64,000 nt of DNA, from contig NZ_LT906436.1 of NCBI RefSeq assembly GCF_900187225.1, forward strand, positions 992,001 through 1,056,000, written 5' to 3'. Under the pieces are notes generated by a model. That model was not told the origin of the DNA, searched no databases, and saw only the letters and a list, made by a program, of their open reading frames with translations. A program made the position numbers and the translations under genes. Origin of the DNA: Listeria monocytogenes (GTDB lineage Bacteria > Bacillota > Bacilli > Lactobacillales > Listeriaceae). Numbering within the stretch: position 1 is the first letter of the stretch; the number at the start of each line of letters is the position of its first letter. Shown in pieces: positions 8,981 to 18,085 of the stretch.

Positions 8981-8996
8981 AGTTAGAGTTCTAACT
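8981..8996 (+). promoter_or_regulatory. Second MarR operator, upstream of the MATE gene
   Basis: AGTTAGAGTTCTAACT has arms AGTTAGA and TCTAACT and matches the operator at 8507-8522 at 14 of 16 positions. It lies about 20 bases upstream of the MATE start codon, in the gap after marR. No clear -35/-10 pair accompanies it, so it may act on a weak promoter or as a transcription roadblock. Confidence 0.7.
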
Positions 8997-9016
8997 AATT
9001 TTAAGGGGGAACCAAA

Positions 9017-10378
9017 ATGAAACACTCAGATAATTATTATTTAACAAAAGCGAGCATTCCTAAAGCGATAGCGCACTTATCGATTCCAATGATGCTCGGA
9101 ATGTCGGTTGGGGTGATTTATAATATCGTCAATGCGTTCTTTATTGGTTTACTGCATGATACGTCGATGTTGACTGCTGTAACACTCGGTTTACCAATGT
9201 TTACGATTTTAATGGCGATTGGGAATATGTTTGGTGTTGGCGGTGGGACGTATATTTCTCGCTTGCTTGGGAAAGAGGAGGGAACCAAGGCAAAGCAAGT
9301 ATCGGCCTTTGTTTTATATGGAAGTTTAGTATTAGGCATTCTATGCGCCATCTTACTTGGCTTTTTGATTAATCCAGTTACTCATTTTCTTGGGGCGGAT
9401 GCAACGAGCTTTTTACACACAAAAAATTATACGTTGGCGCTTCTAATTTGTAGTCCGTTTATTATTGCGAATTTTGCTTTAGAACAAGTGGTTCGGGCCG
9501 AGGGAGCTTCGCGGGTGTCTATGAACGGGATGCTGATTGGTACGGTTGTTAATTTAGTATTTGATCCATTGCTTATTTTGTATTTTGATTTTAATGTGGT
9601 GGGGGCTGCAGTTTCGGTAGGATTAGCAAGCTTATTTTCGCTGATTTACTATGCTTGGTATTTAGAGAAGAAAAGTGATTATTTATCCATTCGTTTTAAA
9701 TGGTTTCAAGCATCCAAAGAAATCGTTCAAAACGTGTTTAAAATTGGTGTTTCAGAGTTGCTTCTATCGTTATTCCTCATTGTGACAACGCTCGTTTTAA
9801 ATCACTATTCGATGATTTACGGGGAAGGGGTGGTTGCTGGTTTTGGCGTGGCGCTTCGGGTGGTGCAGCTCCCTGAATTTATTTGTATGGGACTTTACAT
9901 GGGGATTATTCCGCTGTTAGCTTATAATTATGGTTCGGGTAATATTGCACGGTTTGAAAAAGCAATACGGTTTACTGCTATTAGTATTGGGCTTATTGTG
10001 CTCTTGCTTTCGAGTCTGGTATTTATCTTCCGTTTCCAAGTGATGCACCTATTTAGTGACAGTCAAAGTGTGATAACGCTTGGTGTGCATATTATGGTTG
10101 CTATGCTGATATCTTCTCTTTTCAGTGGATTTACAGGACTGTTTACGAGTACTTTTCAAGCAATTGGGAAAGCTATTCCGGCTACAATTATGTCTGTTTC
10201 ACAAGGCATCATCTTTATTCCAGTCATCATTTTAGGACAATATTACTTCGGACTTATGGGCGTGATTTGGTCCTTGACGGCGACTGAAATTCTTACGTGC
10301 ATAATCGGTGTGACACTATTCACAATCCATAATATTAAAATAGCTAGTAGCGCAAAAACGAAAGACTTAGCCGTTTAA
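9017..10378 (+). CDS. MATE family multidrug / toxin efflux transporter
   Basis: A 453-residue membrane protein with 12 predicted helices in two homologous halves, as in MATE (NorM/DinF/MepA) exporters that use Na+ or H+ gradients. N-terminal blocks KASIPKAIAHLSIPMMLGM and GMLIGTVVNLVFDPLLI resemble the MepA branch. It follows the MarR gene by 51 bases and carries the MarR operator in its leader, paralleling the S. aureus mepR-mepA arrangement. The substrate is inferred only as a cationic drug or biocide. Confidence 0.93.
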   Translation: MKHSDNYYLTKASIPKAIAHLSIPMMLGMSVGVIYNIVNAFFIGLLHDTSMLTAVTLGLPMFTILMAIGNMFGVGGGTYISRLLGKEEGTKAKQVSAFVLYGSLVLGILCAILLGFLINPVTHFLGADATSFLHTKNYTLALLICSPFIIANFALEQVVRAEGASRVSMNGMLIGTVVNLVFDPLLILYFDFNVVGAAVSVGLASLFSLIYYAWYLEKKSDYLSIRFKWFQASKEIVQNVFKIGVSELLLSLFLIVTTLVLNHYSMIYGEGVVAGFGVALRVVQLPEFICMGLYMGIIPLLAYNYGSGNIARFEKAIRFTAISIGLIVLLLSSLVFIFRFQVMHLFSDSQSVITLGVHIMVAMLISSLFSGFTGLFTSTFQAIGKAIPATIMSVSQGIIFIPVIILGQYYFGLMGVIWSLTATEILTCIIGVTLFTIHNIKIASSAKTKDLAV

Positions 10379-10399
10379 AAAGTTTGTGAGAAAAATTAG

Positions 10400-10429
10400 T
10401 TGACGAGAAGTTCTAAATTATGGTATTAT
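10400..10429 (+). promoter_or_regulatory. SigA promoter of the Mn2+ riboswitch-TerC transcript
   Basis: TTGACG (10400-10405) and TATTAT (10424-10429) are 18 bases apart, and a TG pair at 10421-10422 gives an extended -10. Transcription would start near 10436, just before the riboswitch aptamer. Confidence 0.65.
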
Positions 10430-10439
10430 TCTCTAGGTA

Positions 10440-10601
10440 ATCATATATCGTTCTTTGACAAATGTCAGAGGGGAGTAGCGCTGATTAGCTTTTTAATCAG
10501 GATAAAGTCGTCATTACATGATAGAGATATCATCGGTTTTATCACATTTAACTTTAAATGTTAGCGAGACCTTTGCCTTTACGGGCAGGTCTCGCTTTTT
10601 T
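10440..10601 (+). ncRNA. yybP-ykoY manganese riboswitch with expression-platform terminator
   Basis: The leader contains the family hallmark GGGGAGTAG (10470-10478), a hairpin from CTGATTA/TTAATCAG (10481-10500), a second paired region and the closing GAGACCTTTGCC segment. The 3' part folds into a terminator: GCGAGACC (10564-10571) pairs with GGTCTCGC (10588-10595), followed by six T. In this class Mn2+ stabilises the aptamer and prevents the terminator, turning on Mn exporters. A TerC gene directly downstream fits this exactly. The assignment is from remembered consensus; a covariance-model search would confirm it. Confidence 0.9.
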
Positions 10602-10659
10602 GTTTCTTCAAAATAGGAGATCTTTGACATTTTAATAGAACAAAGGAGGAAAAAAATTA

Positions 10660-11427
10660 GTGGATACAGCAATGATTTTAGAGTACGGTTGGGTGTTACT
10701 TGTCCTAATCGGTCTTGAGGGGATTTTAGCAGCAGATAATGCAGTAGTTATGGCTGTTATGGTCAAACATCTCCCAGATAAACAACAGAAAAAAGCGTTA
10801 TTTTACGGATTAATGGGTGCCTTTGTTTTCCGTTTTGGCGCATTATTCTTAATTTCCTTTTTGGCAAACGTTTGGCAAGTTCAAGCGCTTGGTGCCGCAT
10901 ATTTACTATATATCGCTATTAGTCACATTTGGAAACATGCAAAAGGAAAAGACGGAGAAAAAGAGAAGAAGGAAAAAGCTGGCTCTGGTTTTTGGATGAC
11001 CGTTCTAAAAGTAGAGATTGCTGATATTGCGTTTGCGATTGATTCCATGCTTGCGGCAGTAGCCCTTGCCATTACTCTTCCAGAAACAGGATGGGGACAC
11101 ATTGGGGGAATTGATACCGGGCAATTTGCGATTATGTTCTTAGGTGGACTTGTCGGTCTAATTATTATCCGTTTTGCAGCAACTCAATTTGTTAAATTAC
11201 TAAAAAGCTATCCAAGTCTCGAAACAGCTGCATTTTTAATTGTTGGTTGGGTAGGCGTGAAGCTTGTTATTTATACACTAGCTCATCCAAGTCTTGGGGT
11301 AATTCCACACAGCTTCCCTGAGTCAACGCTTTGGAAATTAATTTTCTGGGGTGTGATGATTCTTATTATTGTATGGGGATGGTTCGTTTCCTACCGTAGT
11401 AAGAAAAAAACAGAAACAACTAAATAA
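10660..11427 (+). CDS. TerC family Mn2+ exporter (YkoY/YceF-like), first copy
   Basis: A 255-residue membrane protein with the TerC signature: the acidic block EGILAADNAVVMAVMVKHLP near residues 15-35 and VEIADIAFAIDSMLAAVALA near 118-137, whose aspartates are thought to bind metal. About seven membrane helices are present. The start is a GTG with AAAGGAGG upstream. Its leader is the Mn2+ riboswitch, which supports manganese export. The next gene is a paralogue with very similar blocks, indicating tandem duplication. Confidence 0.93.
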   Translation: MDTAMILEYGWVLLVLIGLEGILAADNAVVMAVMVKHLPDKQQKKALFYGLMGAFVFRFGALFLISFLANVWQVQALGAAYLLYIAISHIWKHAKGKDGEKEKKEKAGSGFWMTVLKVEIADIAFAIDSMLAAVALAITLPETGWGHIGGIDTGQFAIMFLGGLVGLIIIRFAATQFVKLLKSYPSLETAAFLIVGWVGVKLVIYTLAHPSLGVIPHSFPESTLWKLIFWGVMILIIVWGWFVSYRSKKKTETTK

Positions 11428-11438
11428 TTTTTAATAGA

Positions 11439-11468
11439 CCAGAAGTGCATATTTGTACTTCTGGTTTT
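11439..11468 (+). terminator. Terminator between the two TerC genes
   Basis: The arms CCAGAAGT (11439-11446) and ACTTCTGG (11457-11464) are followed by TTTT. The short T-run suggests incomplete termination, so some readthrough into the second TerC gene is possible. Confidence 0.75.
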
Positions 11469-11529
11469 ACATACAACCAGATGCTGAAAACACAATTTTA
11501 TGATAGAGTAGAAGGATGGTGAATGAGGA

Positions 11530-12297
11530 ATGGATGTTTCTATTTGGGGCGAATATGCGTTAGTTTTTCTTGTTTTAGTAGTACTTGAAGGAATTCTTTC
11601 CGCAGATAATGCCGTAGTTATGGCAGTAATTGTCAAAGGTTTACCGCATGATAAGCAACGAAAAGCCTTATTTTATGGGTTAGTTGGCGCATTTGTTTTC
11701 CGTTTTGTTGCACTATTTTTAATTTCATTTTTAGTAAAAATATGGGAAATACAAGCAATCGGCGCGGTTTATTTATTGTACTTAGCAATTAAGCACATGT
11801 GGCGCCTTAAAAAAGGTAAGCAAGAAGAAGTTAAAGAAGCATCAGAAGCCAAATCAACTTCCTTTTGGGGTGTAGTAGCTCGTGTGGAATTGACGGATAT
11901 AGCTTTTGCACTGGATTCCATGTTAGCTGCAGCAGCGTTAGTTGTTACTTTACCAGATTTAGGGAATTTTGATATTGGGGGAATGAACGGTGGACAATTT
12001 ATCGTGATGTTCCTTGGTGGTATTGCAGGACTTGTCGTAATTCGTTTTGCGGCCACACAAGTGGTTAAATTATTAGAGCGTTACCCTACACTTGAAACAG
12101 CAGCGTTTTTAATTGTTGGTTGGGTAGGTGTGAAAATGGCGGTTCTAACGCTAGCACATCCATCTGTAGCAATTATTCCAGAAGATTTTCCAGATTCAGC
12201 CGTTTGGAAGCTGACATTCTGGTCGGTTATGATAATAATAGGTTTGGGTGGTTATATCATTGCGAGAAAAAAAGAGAAGAAAACCAAAAGAGTTTGA
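11530..12297 (+). CDS. TerC family membrane protein, second copy
   Basis: A 255-residue paralogue of the preceding gene, the same length and with the same two acidic blocks (EGILSADNAVVMAVIVKGLP and VELTDIAFALDSMLAAAALV). It is probably also a manganese exporter or a metal-loading factor for exported proteins. It has no riboswitch of its own; a short leader with TATGAT (about 11501-11506) might be a weak promoter. Its 3' end overlaps the potassium transporter reading frame by up to 50 bases. Confidence 0.9.
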   Translation: MDVSIWGEYALVFLVLVVLEGILSADNAVVMAVIVKGLPHDKQRKALFYGLVGAFVFRFVALFLISFLVKIWEIQAIGAVYLLYLAIKHMWRLKKGKQEEVKEASEAKSTSFWGVVARVELTDIAFALDSMLAAAALVVTLPDLGNFDIGGMNGGQFIVMFLGGIAGLVVIRFAATQVVKLLERYPTLETAAFLIVGWVGVKMAVLTLAHPSVAIIPEDFPDSAVWKLTFWSVMIIIGLGGYIIARKKEKKTKRV

Positions 12298-13675
12298 ATA
12301 TGATCAGGAAGTAAAACTACGCAGAAGATTAAAGCTTGTTTTGGCACGCATGACGCCAGTTCAAGTTATTATTGCGTATTATTTTCTGGCGGTGACGATT
12401 TCTACTATCGTATTAAGCTTGCCATTTACGTTACAAAAAGGGGTAAAGGTATCGTTTATTGATACACTTTTTACGGCGGCGAGTTCAGTGAGTGTAACAG
12501 GATTAACGACAGTAGATGTAAGTCAGACATATAGCACGGCCGGTATTTGGGTATTGATGGCGATTTTCCAAATTGGTGGACTTGGTGTTATGATGATTAG
12601 TACGTTTTTCTATTTGATTTTAAAAAGACGGATTGGCTTGAAACAACGCCAATTAATTATGACGGATACTAATCAATTTACAATGAGCGGGATGGTCCGG
12701 ATGCTTCGTGAGATTCTTGTGCTAATTTTCGGTATTGAGTTAATCGGAGCCTTGATTTTAGGGATTTACTTTATTCCTCTGTATCCGAATTTTTGGGATG
12801 CTATGTTCCAAGGATTATATAATTCTGTTTCACTCGTAACCAATGCAGGCGTTGATATCACTGGTAAATCGCTAATGCCATTTGCAAATGATTATTTTGT
12901 TCAATTTATTTCGATTCTGTTGATTATTGCAGGTGCGATTGGTTTCCCAGTGTTGCTTGAAACGCGGAGATTTTTATTTGAGAAAAATACGTTAATTCCG
13001 TTTCGCTTTTCCCTTTTCGTGAAAGTAACGACGCTAACTTATTTTGTGCTTTTAATTGTTGGTGGTTTACTTATTTGGCTATTTGAATATCATCATTTCT
13101 TTAGTGGGAAAAGTTGGGATTTCGGTTTCTTTAATTCGATGTTCTTATCAGCGACATCACGAAGCGCGGGGTTACAAACGATTGATAGTGGGGCATTATC
13201 GATATCTACGTTGTTACTTGTCTCATTCTTAATGTTTATTGGAGCATCTCCAAGTTCTGTTGGTGGTGGTATTCGAACGACAACATTTGCGATTACGATT
13301 TTATTTATTTATTCGGTTATCCGAGGTCGGAAGCATGTGTACATTTTTGGTCGTGAGCTTCATCAAGAGGACGTGCGGAAGTCGCTTGCGGTAACGTTAG
13401 TAGCAGGATTTTTGAGTATTTCGGCTATAGTGGTTTTAATGCAGACAGAGACTGCCTCGTTAATTGCCGTCATTTTCGAAGTGTTTTCGGCATTTGGTAC
13501 TACAGGACTTTCTGTAGGGTTGACACCTGATTTATCTACGCCAGGTAAAATTATTATTATTGCATTAATGTTTATTGGGCGCGTTGGTATTATGTACTCG
13601 ATGCTAAGTTTAAGAAATAAAAACCAACCTAAAAATGCGATTCGTTTACCAAAAGAGAAAATTATTACTGGTTAA
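12248..13675 (+). CDS. KtrB/KtrD-type potassium uptake channel subunit
   Basis: A Trk/Ktr/HKT family protein of up to 475 residues with four M1-P-M2 repeats. The four selectivity-filter loops are visible: SVTGLT, TNAGVD, TSRSAG and TTGLS. It works with a cytosolic RCK subunit (KtrA/KtrC); a ktrC-like gene lies at 40692. The start is uncertain: the open frame begins with a GTG at 12248 inside the TerC gene. A TTG at 12260 has GGGTGG upstream, and starts closer to MTPVQ (12350 region) would match the usual 445-450 residue length. Overlap with TerC suggests translational coupling. Confidence 0.9.
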   Translation: MVISLREKKRRKPKEFEYDQEVKLRRRLKLVLARMTPVQVIIAYYFLAVTISTIVLSLPFTLQKGVKVSFIDTLFTAASSVSVTGLTTVDVSQTYSTAGIWVLMAIFQIGGLGVMMISTFFYLILKRRIGLKQRQLIMTDTNQFTMSGMVRMLREILVLIFGIELIGALILGIYFIPLYPNFWDAMFQGLYNSVSLVTNAGVDITGKSLMPFANDYFVQFISILLIIAGAIGFPVLLETRRFLFEKNTLIPFRFSLFVKVTTLTYFVLLIVGGLLIWLFEYHHFFSGKSWDFGFFNSMFLSATSRSAGLQTIDSGALSISTLLLVSFLMFIGASPSSVGGGIRTTTFAITILFIYSVIRGRKHVYIFGRELHQEDVRKSLAVTLVAGFLSISAIVVLMQTETASLIAVIFEVFSAFGTTGLSVGLTPDLSTPGKIIIIALMFIGRVGIMYSMLSLRNKNQPKNAIRLPKEKIITG

Positions 13676-13680
13676 ATATA

Positions 13681-13711
13681 AAAGCCATTCTGGTTGCAGA
13701 ATGGCTTTTTT
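13681..13711 (+). terminator. Rho-independent terminator of the ktr gene
   Basis: The arms AAAGCCATTCTG (13681-13692) and CAGAATGGCTTT (13697-13708) form a 12-bp perfect stem with a GTTG loop, followed by T residues. Confidence 0.93.
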
Positions 13712-13718
13712 GTCCATG

Positions 13719-13750
13719 AAAAAACCTCTTGATCAGAGCGACCAAGAGGT
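13719..13750 (-). terminator. Rho-independent terminator of the DUF4064 gene
   Basis: On the minus strand ACCTCTTG (complement of 13743-13750) pairs with CAAGAGGT (complement of 13724-13731), followed by a U-run encoded by the A residues at 13719-13724. Confidence 0.88.
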
Positions 13751-13755
13751 GATTT

Positions 13756-14124
13756 TTAATATTTTGATTTTGGAACAGGGCGTCTGAAAATACCCATTAA
13801 ACCAGTTAAAGTGATTAAAATTCCGGAGATAATCCAAGCAGTTCCGATAACGAAGAAGAGTACGATACCGATAATTACTAAGATAACACCCCAACCACGT
13901 GGAGCTGATTTGATTAGAAGGGAAGCAATTAATGCAATTACAGATGCAATTAATGTAATCCACCCTAGATTTGCTAATTCGTTACCTAATTCACCAGGTA
14001 AATAAGTAAATGTTTGTATATAATCTGTGACTGAATCTCCATAATTAATAATCCAAAAGCCAACTAGAATCCCAATGATAGAGCCAATTAATCCGATAAT
14101 AATTTCTGGTTTTCTTGAACCCAT
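13756..14124 (-). CDS. DUF4064-type small membrane protein, probable SigB-dependent stress protein
   Basis: A 122-residue protein with three or four hydrophobic segments (about 8-28, 52-72, 76-95 and 97-115) and a basic C-terminus, resembling DUF4064 proteins of unknown function. It follows the acyltransferase gene on the same strand by 29 bases but has its own SigB-like promoter inside that gene's 3' end. AGGAGG precedes the ATG. I recall this locus in L. monocytogenes as stress-induced through SigB, which agrees with the promoter. Confidence 0.85.
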   Translation of the reverse strand: MGSRKPEIIIGLIGSIIGILVGFWIINYGDSVTDYIQTFTYLPGELGNELANLGWITLIASVIALIASLLIKSAPRGWGVILVIIGIVLFFVIGTAWIISGILITLTGLMGIFRRPVPKSKY

Positions 14125-14153
14125 AATACAACCTCCTTTTTCTATCTATACGT

Positions 14154-15185
14154 TTAATAACTTTCCCGTTTTGTTAAGCGGCTAAACACATCTCGCAGCA
14201 TAGATACCCTAAGTTCGATTACCGGTTGAACGAATATTTTTACCAATCGACTCGATAATAATACCGTTAAAACAAAAGTAACGACGAATAGTAGTAAAAA
14301 TGTTGACGGGCTATATTGAAAGTCAGTTTGACTACCTTCACGAAAAAACTTAATAAAGAAGCCATGCAACAAATAAACATATAACGTATTTTTACCCCAT
14401 TTAGTGAAAAATAACCTCTTTCTAGGAATAAAACTGAAAAAAGCAGCAATCGAACCAAAACTAATCAAGTAGACAAGTCCACGAATAAACAGACCTAACG
14501 ACTTAACTTCCACAAAGTTTGCATAAGGTTTAGACCCTAAAAACCATTTATCATTTAAATTAGGGTGGAATGTAATAAATGATAGAAGTAAAACAATGAA
14601 AATACCCCCAAGAATCATGACAAAATGCGTTTTAAGGTAGTAAAAATGCTCTTTCTTTAAAAAATAGCCAACTAAGAAAAACGGGAAAAAAACAAATGTC
14701 CGAGATAAACTCAAATAACCCCCAATAATATCAAAATAGCCAGCAACCAATCCAACGAAGAGAGCAATGCAAATCGACTTCCAAGGCTTTATTTTTGCAA
14801 AAATAAATAACATTATATTCCAGAAAAACAAACTTAGTAAAAACCAAAGTGACCATTCAGGATTAAGGAATTGGATAGAAAGATTGTCTTTACTTAGAAG
14901 AAAATAATAAAAAATACTATATATTAGCTGAAAAAACACATAAGGTAAAATGAGCTTTATCATCGTCTTTTTTAAATAACCGGGCTTACCAAAGCTTTTA
15001 GCAAAAAAACCGGATATTAGTACGAAAGCCGGCATATGGAAGGTGTAAATGTAAATATAAAGTACGCGGACGCCAGCATAATCCGCGATAAATGTTTGAA
15101 GAAAATGGCCGAAAACAACTAAGAAAATCAAAATAAACTTGGCATTATCGAAATAACTTTCCCGCTTTAAGGCGGATTGTGTCAT
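14154..15185 (-). CDS. Acyltransferase family 3-like membrane protein (fucose 4-O-acetylase type)
   Basis: A 343-residue integral membrane acyltransferase with about ten helices. The N-terminal block SYFDNAKFILIFLVVFGHFLQ carries the conserved catalytic-type histidine of the acyltransferase 3 family, and FHMPAFVLISGFF is the second family motif. It probably O-acetylates an envelope sugar; the acceptor is unknown. A GGGTAA (15233-15238, minus strand) upstream resembles a SigB -10, but the -35 is poor. The gene ends 29 bases before the SigB-driven DUF4064 gene, so it is probably in the same stress unit. Confidence 0.88.
   Translation of the reverse strand: MTQSALKRESYFDNAKFILIFLVVFGHFLQTFIADYAGVRVLYIYIYTFHMPAFVLISGFFAKSFGKPGYLKKTMIKLILPYVFFQLIYSIFYYFLLSKDNLSIQFLNPEWSLWFLLSLFFWNIMLFIFAKIKPWKSICIALFVGLVAGYFDIIGGYLSLSRTFVFFPFFLVGYFLKKEHFYYLKTHFVMILGGIFIVLLLSFITFHPNLNDKWFLGSKPYANFVEVKSLGLFIRGLVYLISFGSIAAFFSFIPRKRLFFTKWGKNTLYVYLLHGFFIKFFREGSQTDFQYSPSTFLLLFVVTFVLTVLLSSRLVKIFVQPVIELRVSMLRDVFSRLTKRESY
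14162..14187 (-). promoter_or_regulatory. SigB-type promoter of the DUF4064 gene
   Basis: Reading the minus strand, GTTTAG (complement of 14182-14187) and GGGAAA (complement of 14162-14167) are 14 bases apart. This matches the general-stress sigma-B consensus GTTTAA-N12-14-GGGWAW. It lies inside the last codons of the upstream acyltransferase gene. Confidence 0.75.
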
Positions 15186-15309
15186 AAAAAAACAGTCCTC
15201 TCTGATCTAGGTTGACAAGCTATTTGTATATTTTACCCTAGATTCTGTAACGCTTATCCAACAGTTAAGTAACAAAAAGTATCAAATATTAACAACGGAT
15301 GACAGCTAT

Positions 15310-15338
15310 TTGCGAATTTAAGAGGGACGTGCTATCTT
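15310..15338 (+). promoter_or_regulatory. SigA-type promoter of ogt
   Basis: TTGCGA (15310-15315) and TATCTT (15333-15338) are 17 bases apart, 34 bases before the ogt start codon. Confidence 0.5.
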
Positions 15339-15371
15339 TAGGACAATAAATCAAGCAGGAGGAGCGATGAT

Positions 15372-15851
15372 ATGCTAAAACGTCAGAAAGCATCGCCAGT
15401 CGGAGAATTATTTATAACTATTGAAGATGGCTGTATTATGAATATTTCGTATGATAAGCCAAGAAATTGGGAGCTTCTGGATGGGAATATAATCGAAAAG
15501 GAGCTTTTTCAAGAATTAATGATCCAACTAGCAAGTTATTTTGAAGGCGAAAGAGAGAATTTTGATTTGCCGATGCTTCTAAAAGGAACCGATTTTCAAA
15601 AAAAGGTCTGGCAGGCATTGAGTGAAATTCCATATGGCACTGTTGTCAGCTATAAAGATATTGCAATTTCTGCGGGGAGCCCTAAAGCTGTACAAGCGGT
15701 AGGACAGGCGAATCGTGCTAATCCAATTCCTATCATTATTCCATGTCATAGGTGCGTGAAAAGTAATGGGGAACTTGGTGGCTATAACGGGACAGATGTT
15801 GATAAAAAACAATATTTACTTGCATTAGAAAAAGGCTTGAGTTTAAGTTAA
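15372..15851 (+). CDS. ogt: Methylated-DNA--protein-cysteine methyltransferase
   Basis: A 159-residue suicide repair protein that removes O6-alkyl groups from guanine. The active-site motif IPCHRCV contains the acceptor cysteine. The helix-turn-helix segment FQKKVWQALSEIPYGTVVSYKDIA and the C-terminal GGYNG block match the Ogt/MGMT family. There is no fused AdaA regulatory domain. AGGAGG precedes the ATG, and the stop codon lies in the loop of the shared terminator with clpE. Confidence 0.95.
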   Translation: MLKRQKASPVGELFITIEDGCIMNISYDKPRNWELLDGNIIEKELFQELMIQLASYFEGERENFDLPMLLKGTDFQKKVWQALSEIPYGTVVSYKDIAISAGSPKAVQAVGQANRANPIPIIIPCHRCVKSNGELGGYNGTDVDKKQYLLALEKGLSLS

Positions 15852-15865
15852 CTCAAGCCTTTTTT
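15831..15865. terminator. Bidirectional terminator between ogt and clpE
   Basis: A 13-bp perfect stem AAAGGCTTGAGTT (15831-15843) with AACTCAAGCCTTT (15850-15862) and a six-base loop. The ogt coding end is inside it, and clpE on the opposite strand ends two bases beyond it. Confidence 0.94.
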
Positions 15866-15866
15866 A

Positions 15867-18041
15867 TTACGCTGTTACTTGTTCTGTTATGGTGATTTCT
15901 TTGTTATCGTTTAGAGTTGCAACGAGATTTTTCGCTTCTGGTTGATCAATTAAACTGTCAGCAATAGTATCTTCCAGGTGCTCTTGGATAGTCCGGCGTA
16001 GTGGCCGTGCTCCAAATTTAGGATCATAACCAAGATCAATCAAATGTTCTTTTACTTCCTTGGAAACATCGATTGTCACGCCTTCTTGAGCGAGCATTTC
16101 ATTTAAGTCAATGAGCATTAAATCAATAATTTGTACTAAATCGTCTTTTTCTAGTGATTTAAATTCAATGACGCTATCAAGACGGTTTAAGAATTCTGGT
16201 TTGAAGTATGCGCCTAATTTCGCAAGGATGTCAGAGCCTTTTTCAAGTTTAGTTTCTGTTGTTGTATTAAAGCCGACAGAAGCCTCTGTATCTGTCGCAC
16301 CAGCATTACTTGTCATAATGATGACTGTATCTTTAAAGCTTACTGTACGCCCTTGTGAATCAGTTAGTCGACCATCTTCTAAAATTTGTAGAAACATATG
16401 TTGAACGTCTGGATGTGCTTTTTCGATTTCGTCTAACAAAATGATGCTATACGGATTGCGACGAACTTTTTCTGTTAATTGCCCAGCTTCTTCGTGACCA
16501 ACATAGCCTGGAGGAGAACCGATTAGTTTAGAGACGCTGTGTTTTTCCATGAATTCACTCATATCTAAACGAATCATTGCTTCAGTAGTACCGAACAATT
16601 CACGAGCTAGCGTACGACCAAGTTCTGTTTTTCCGACACCAGTTGGTCCAACAAATAGGAAGGAACCAATTGGGCGATTTTTTGATTTGAGGCCAACACG
16701 GCTACGACGAATTGCTTTAGCTACTTTTTTCACGGCATCTTCTTGACCAATTACTTTTCCAGTTAAGTTACGTTCTAAGTTTTTCATTTTGGATTGCTCG
16801 TCTTCTTGTAAGCGTCCTACAGGAATGCCTGTTTTTTCTTCAATAATCGCTTGTATGTCTGATGCTTGAATAACAGGGCGTTCTGAGAAGGAATTGCTTG
16901 TTTTATTTTCTTCTAAGCGAGTAATTTCGTCACGAACTTTGGCTGCCTTTTCGTAGTCTTCCATTTGAAGAGCTTGATTTTTTTCATCTTCTAAACGGGC
17001 AACACGTTCGCTTACCGTATTTTCGTCTAGTTTTTCAATGGATAGATTATATTTTGAGCCAACTTCATCCATTAAATCAATTGCTTTGTCTGGCAAATGA
17101 CGATCTTGGATATAACGAGCGCTTAATTCAACTGCTGCTGTTAATGCTTCAGGTGAATAAACTACTTCATGGAAATCTTCATATTTTGGTTTTAAACCAT
17201 TTAAAATAGTTAGCGTTTCTTTTGTGGATGGTTCGCTTACAGTTACTGGTTGGAAGCGTCGTTCAAGTGCGGCATCTTTTTCGATTGTGCGGTATTCTTT
17301 TAGCGTAGTAGCACCAATCATTTGCAAATCGCCGCGAGCTAAAGCTGGTTTTAGAATGTTTCCTGCATCCATTGACCCTTCTGCGGAACCTGCCCCAACG
17401 ATAGTATGCACTTCATCAATGAAGAGAATCGTGTTTTTACGTTCTTGAAGTTCTTTAATTAGTTGTTTCATGCGTTCTTCAAATTGACCGCGGATACCTG
17501 TTCCGGAAACAAGCGAAGCGACATCAAGTAAGATAACTTCTTTGTTCATTAGTTTGCTTGGAACGTCTCCTGCGACAATTGCATTTGCAAGTCCTTCTAC
17601 GACGGCAGTTTTACCAACACCTGGTTCACCGATTAGGACTGGATTATTTTTATTACGGCGGTTCAATATTTCAATGACACGCTTAATTTCTTTATCACGG
17701 CCAATGACAGGGTCGAGTTGCTCGTTTTTCGCCATATCTGTTAAGTTAGTCCCAAATTCATCTAATATGCCATTACCACCGCCAGCAGTTTGTGTTTGTA
17801 CTTGTGCATTAGCTTGGCTTCTTTGTTCACGGTTTGCTTGGTTTGCAGCACCACTCAATTGACGAAAAATATCGTCAAACGGGGAGCCACTTGCTCCTGG
17901 GAACTCATTCGACCCAAAGTTTGCTTGATTTCTAACTTCTGCATAACAAGAGGCACAAAGCGGCATTTCCACACGCTTGCCATTAATATTCATATATAGT
18001 TGGATTGTTGCTGGATTTTGATTACATTTTTCACAGTTCAT
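15867..18041 (-). CDS. clpE: ClpE, Hsp100 ATPase with N-terminal zinc finger
   Basis: A 724-residue class I Clp ATPase that unfolds proteins for ClpP. The N-terminal four-cysteine zinc finger (C3, C6, C29, C32) distinguishes ClpE from ClpC. Two AAA+ modules are present: Walker A GEPGVGKT at 138-145 and GPTGVGKT in the second half, separated by a UVR-type coiled coil ([20 protein letters not shown]). It is transcribed from a promoter covered by CtsR boxes, so it should be strongly heat-inducible. Length and domains are normal. Confidence 0.97.
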   Translation of the reverse strand: MNCEKCNQNPATIQLYMNINGKRVEMPLCASCYAEVRNQANFGSNEFPGASGSPFDDIFRQLSGAANQANREQRSQANAQVQTQTAGGGNGILDEFGTNLTDMAKNEQLDPVIGRDKEIKRVIEILNRRNKNNPVLIGEPGVGKTAVVEGLANAIVAGDVPSKLMNKEVILLDVASLVSGTGIRGQFEERMKQLIKELQERKNTILFIDEVHTIVGAGSAEGSMDAGNILKPALARGDLQMIGATTLKEYRTIEKDAALERRFQPVTVSEPSTKETLTILNGLKPKYEDFHEVVYSPEALTAAVELSARYIQDRHLPDKAIDLMDEVGSKYNLSIEKLDENTVSERVARLEDEKNQALQMEDYEKAAKVRDEITRLEENKTSNSFSERPVIQASDIQAIIEEKTGIPVGRLQEDEQSKMKNLERNLTGKVIGQEDAVKKVAKAIRRSRVGLKSKNRPIGSFLFVGPTGVGKTELGRTLARELFGTTEAMIRLDMSEFMEKHSVSKLIGSPPGYVGHEEAGQLTEKVRRNPYSIILLDEIEKAHPDVQHMFLQILEDGRLTDSQGRTVSFKDTVIIMTSNAGATDTEASVGFNTTTETKLEKGSDILAKLGAYFKPEFLNRLDSVIEFKSLEKDDLVQIIDLMLIDLNEMLAQEGVTIDVSKEVKEHLIDLGYDPKFGARPLRRTIQEHLEDTIADSLIDQPEAKNLVATLNDNKEITITEQVTA

Positions 18042-18085
18042 ATATAATTTCCTCCTTTTAAAAATGAGAAATGAAAGGTCTTGAC

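Noticed and set aside
15212-15240. TTGACA on the plus strand upstream of ogt as a second promoter
   Set aside because: No -10 element at 16-18 bases; the TTGCGA/TATCTT pair nearer the gene is better.
15233-15258. SigB promoter for the acyltransferase gene
   Set aside because: GGGTAA is present on the minus strand but no GTTT-type -35 is at a proper distance. SigB control remains plausible from memory of this locus, but it is not supported by sequence alone.
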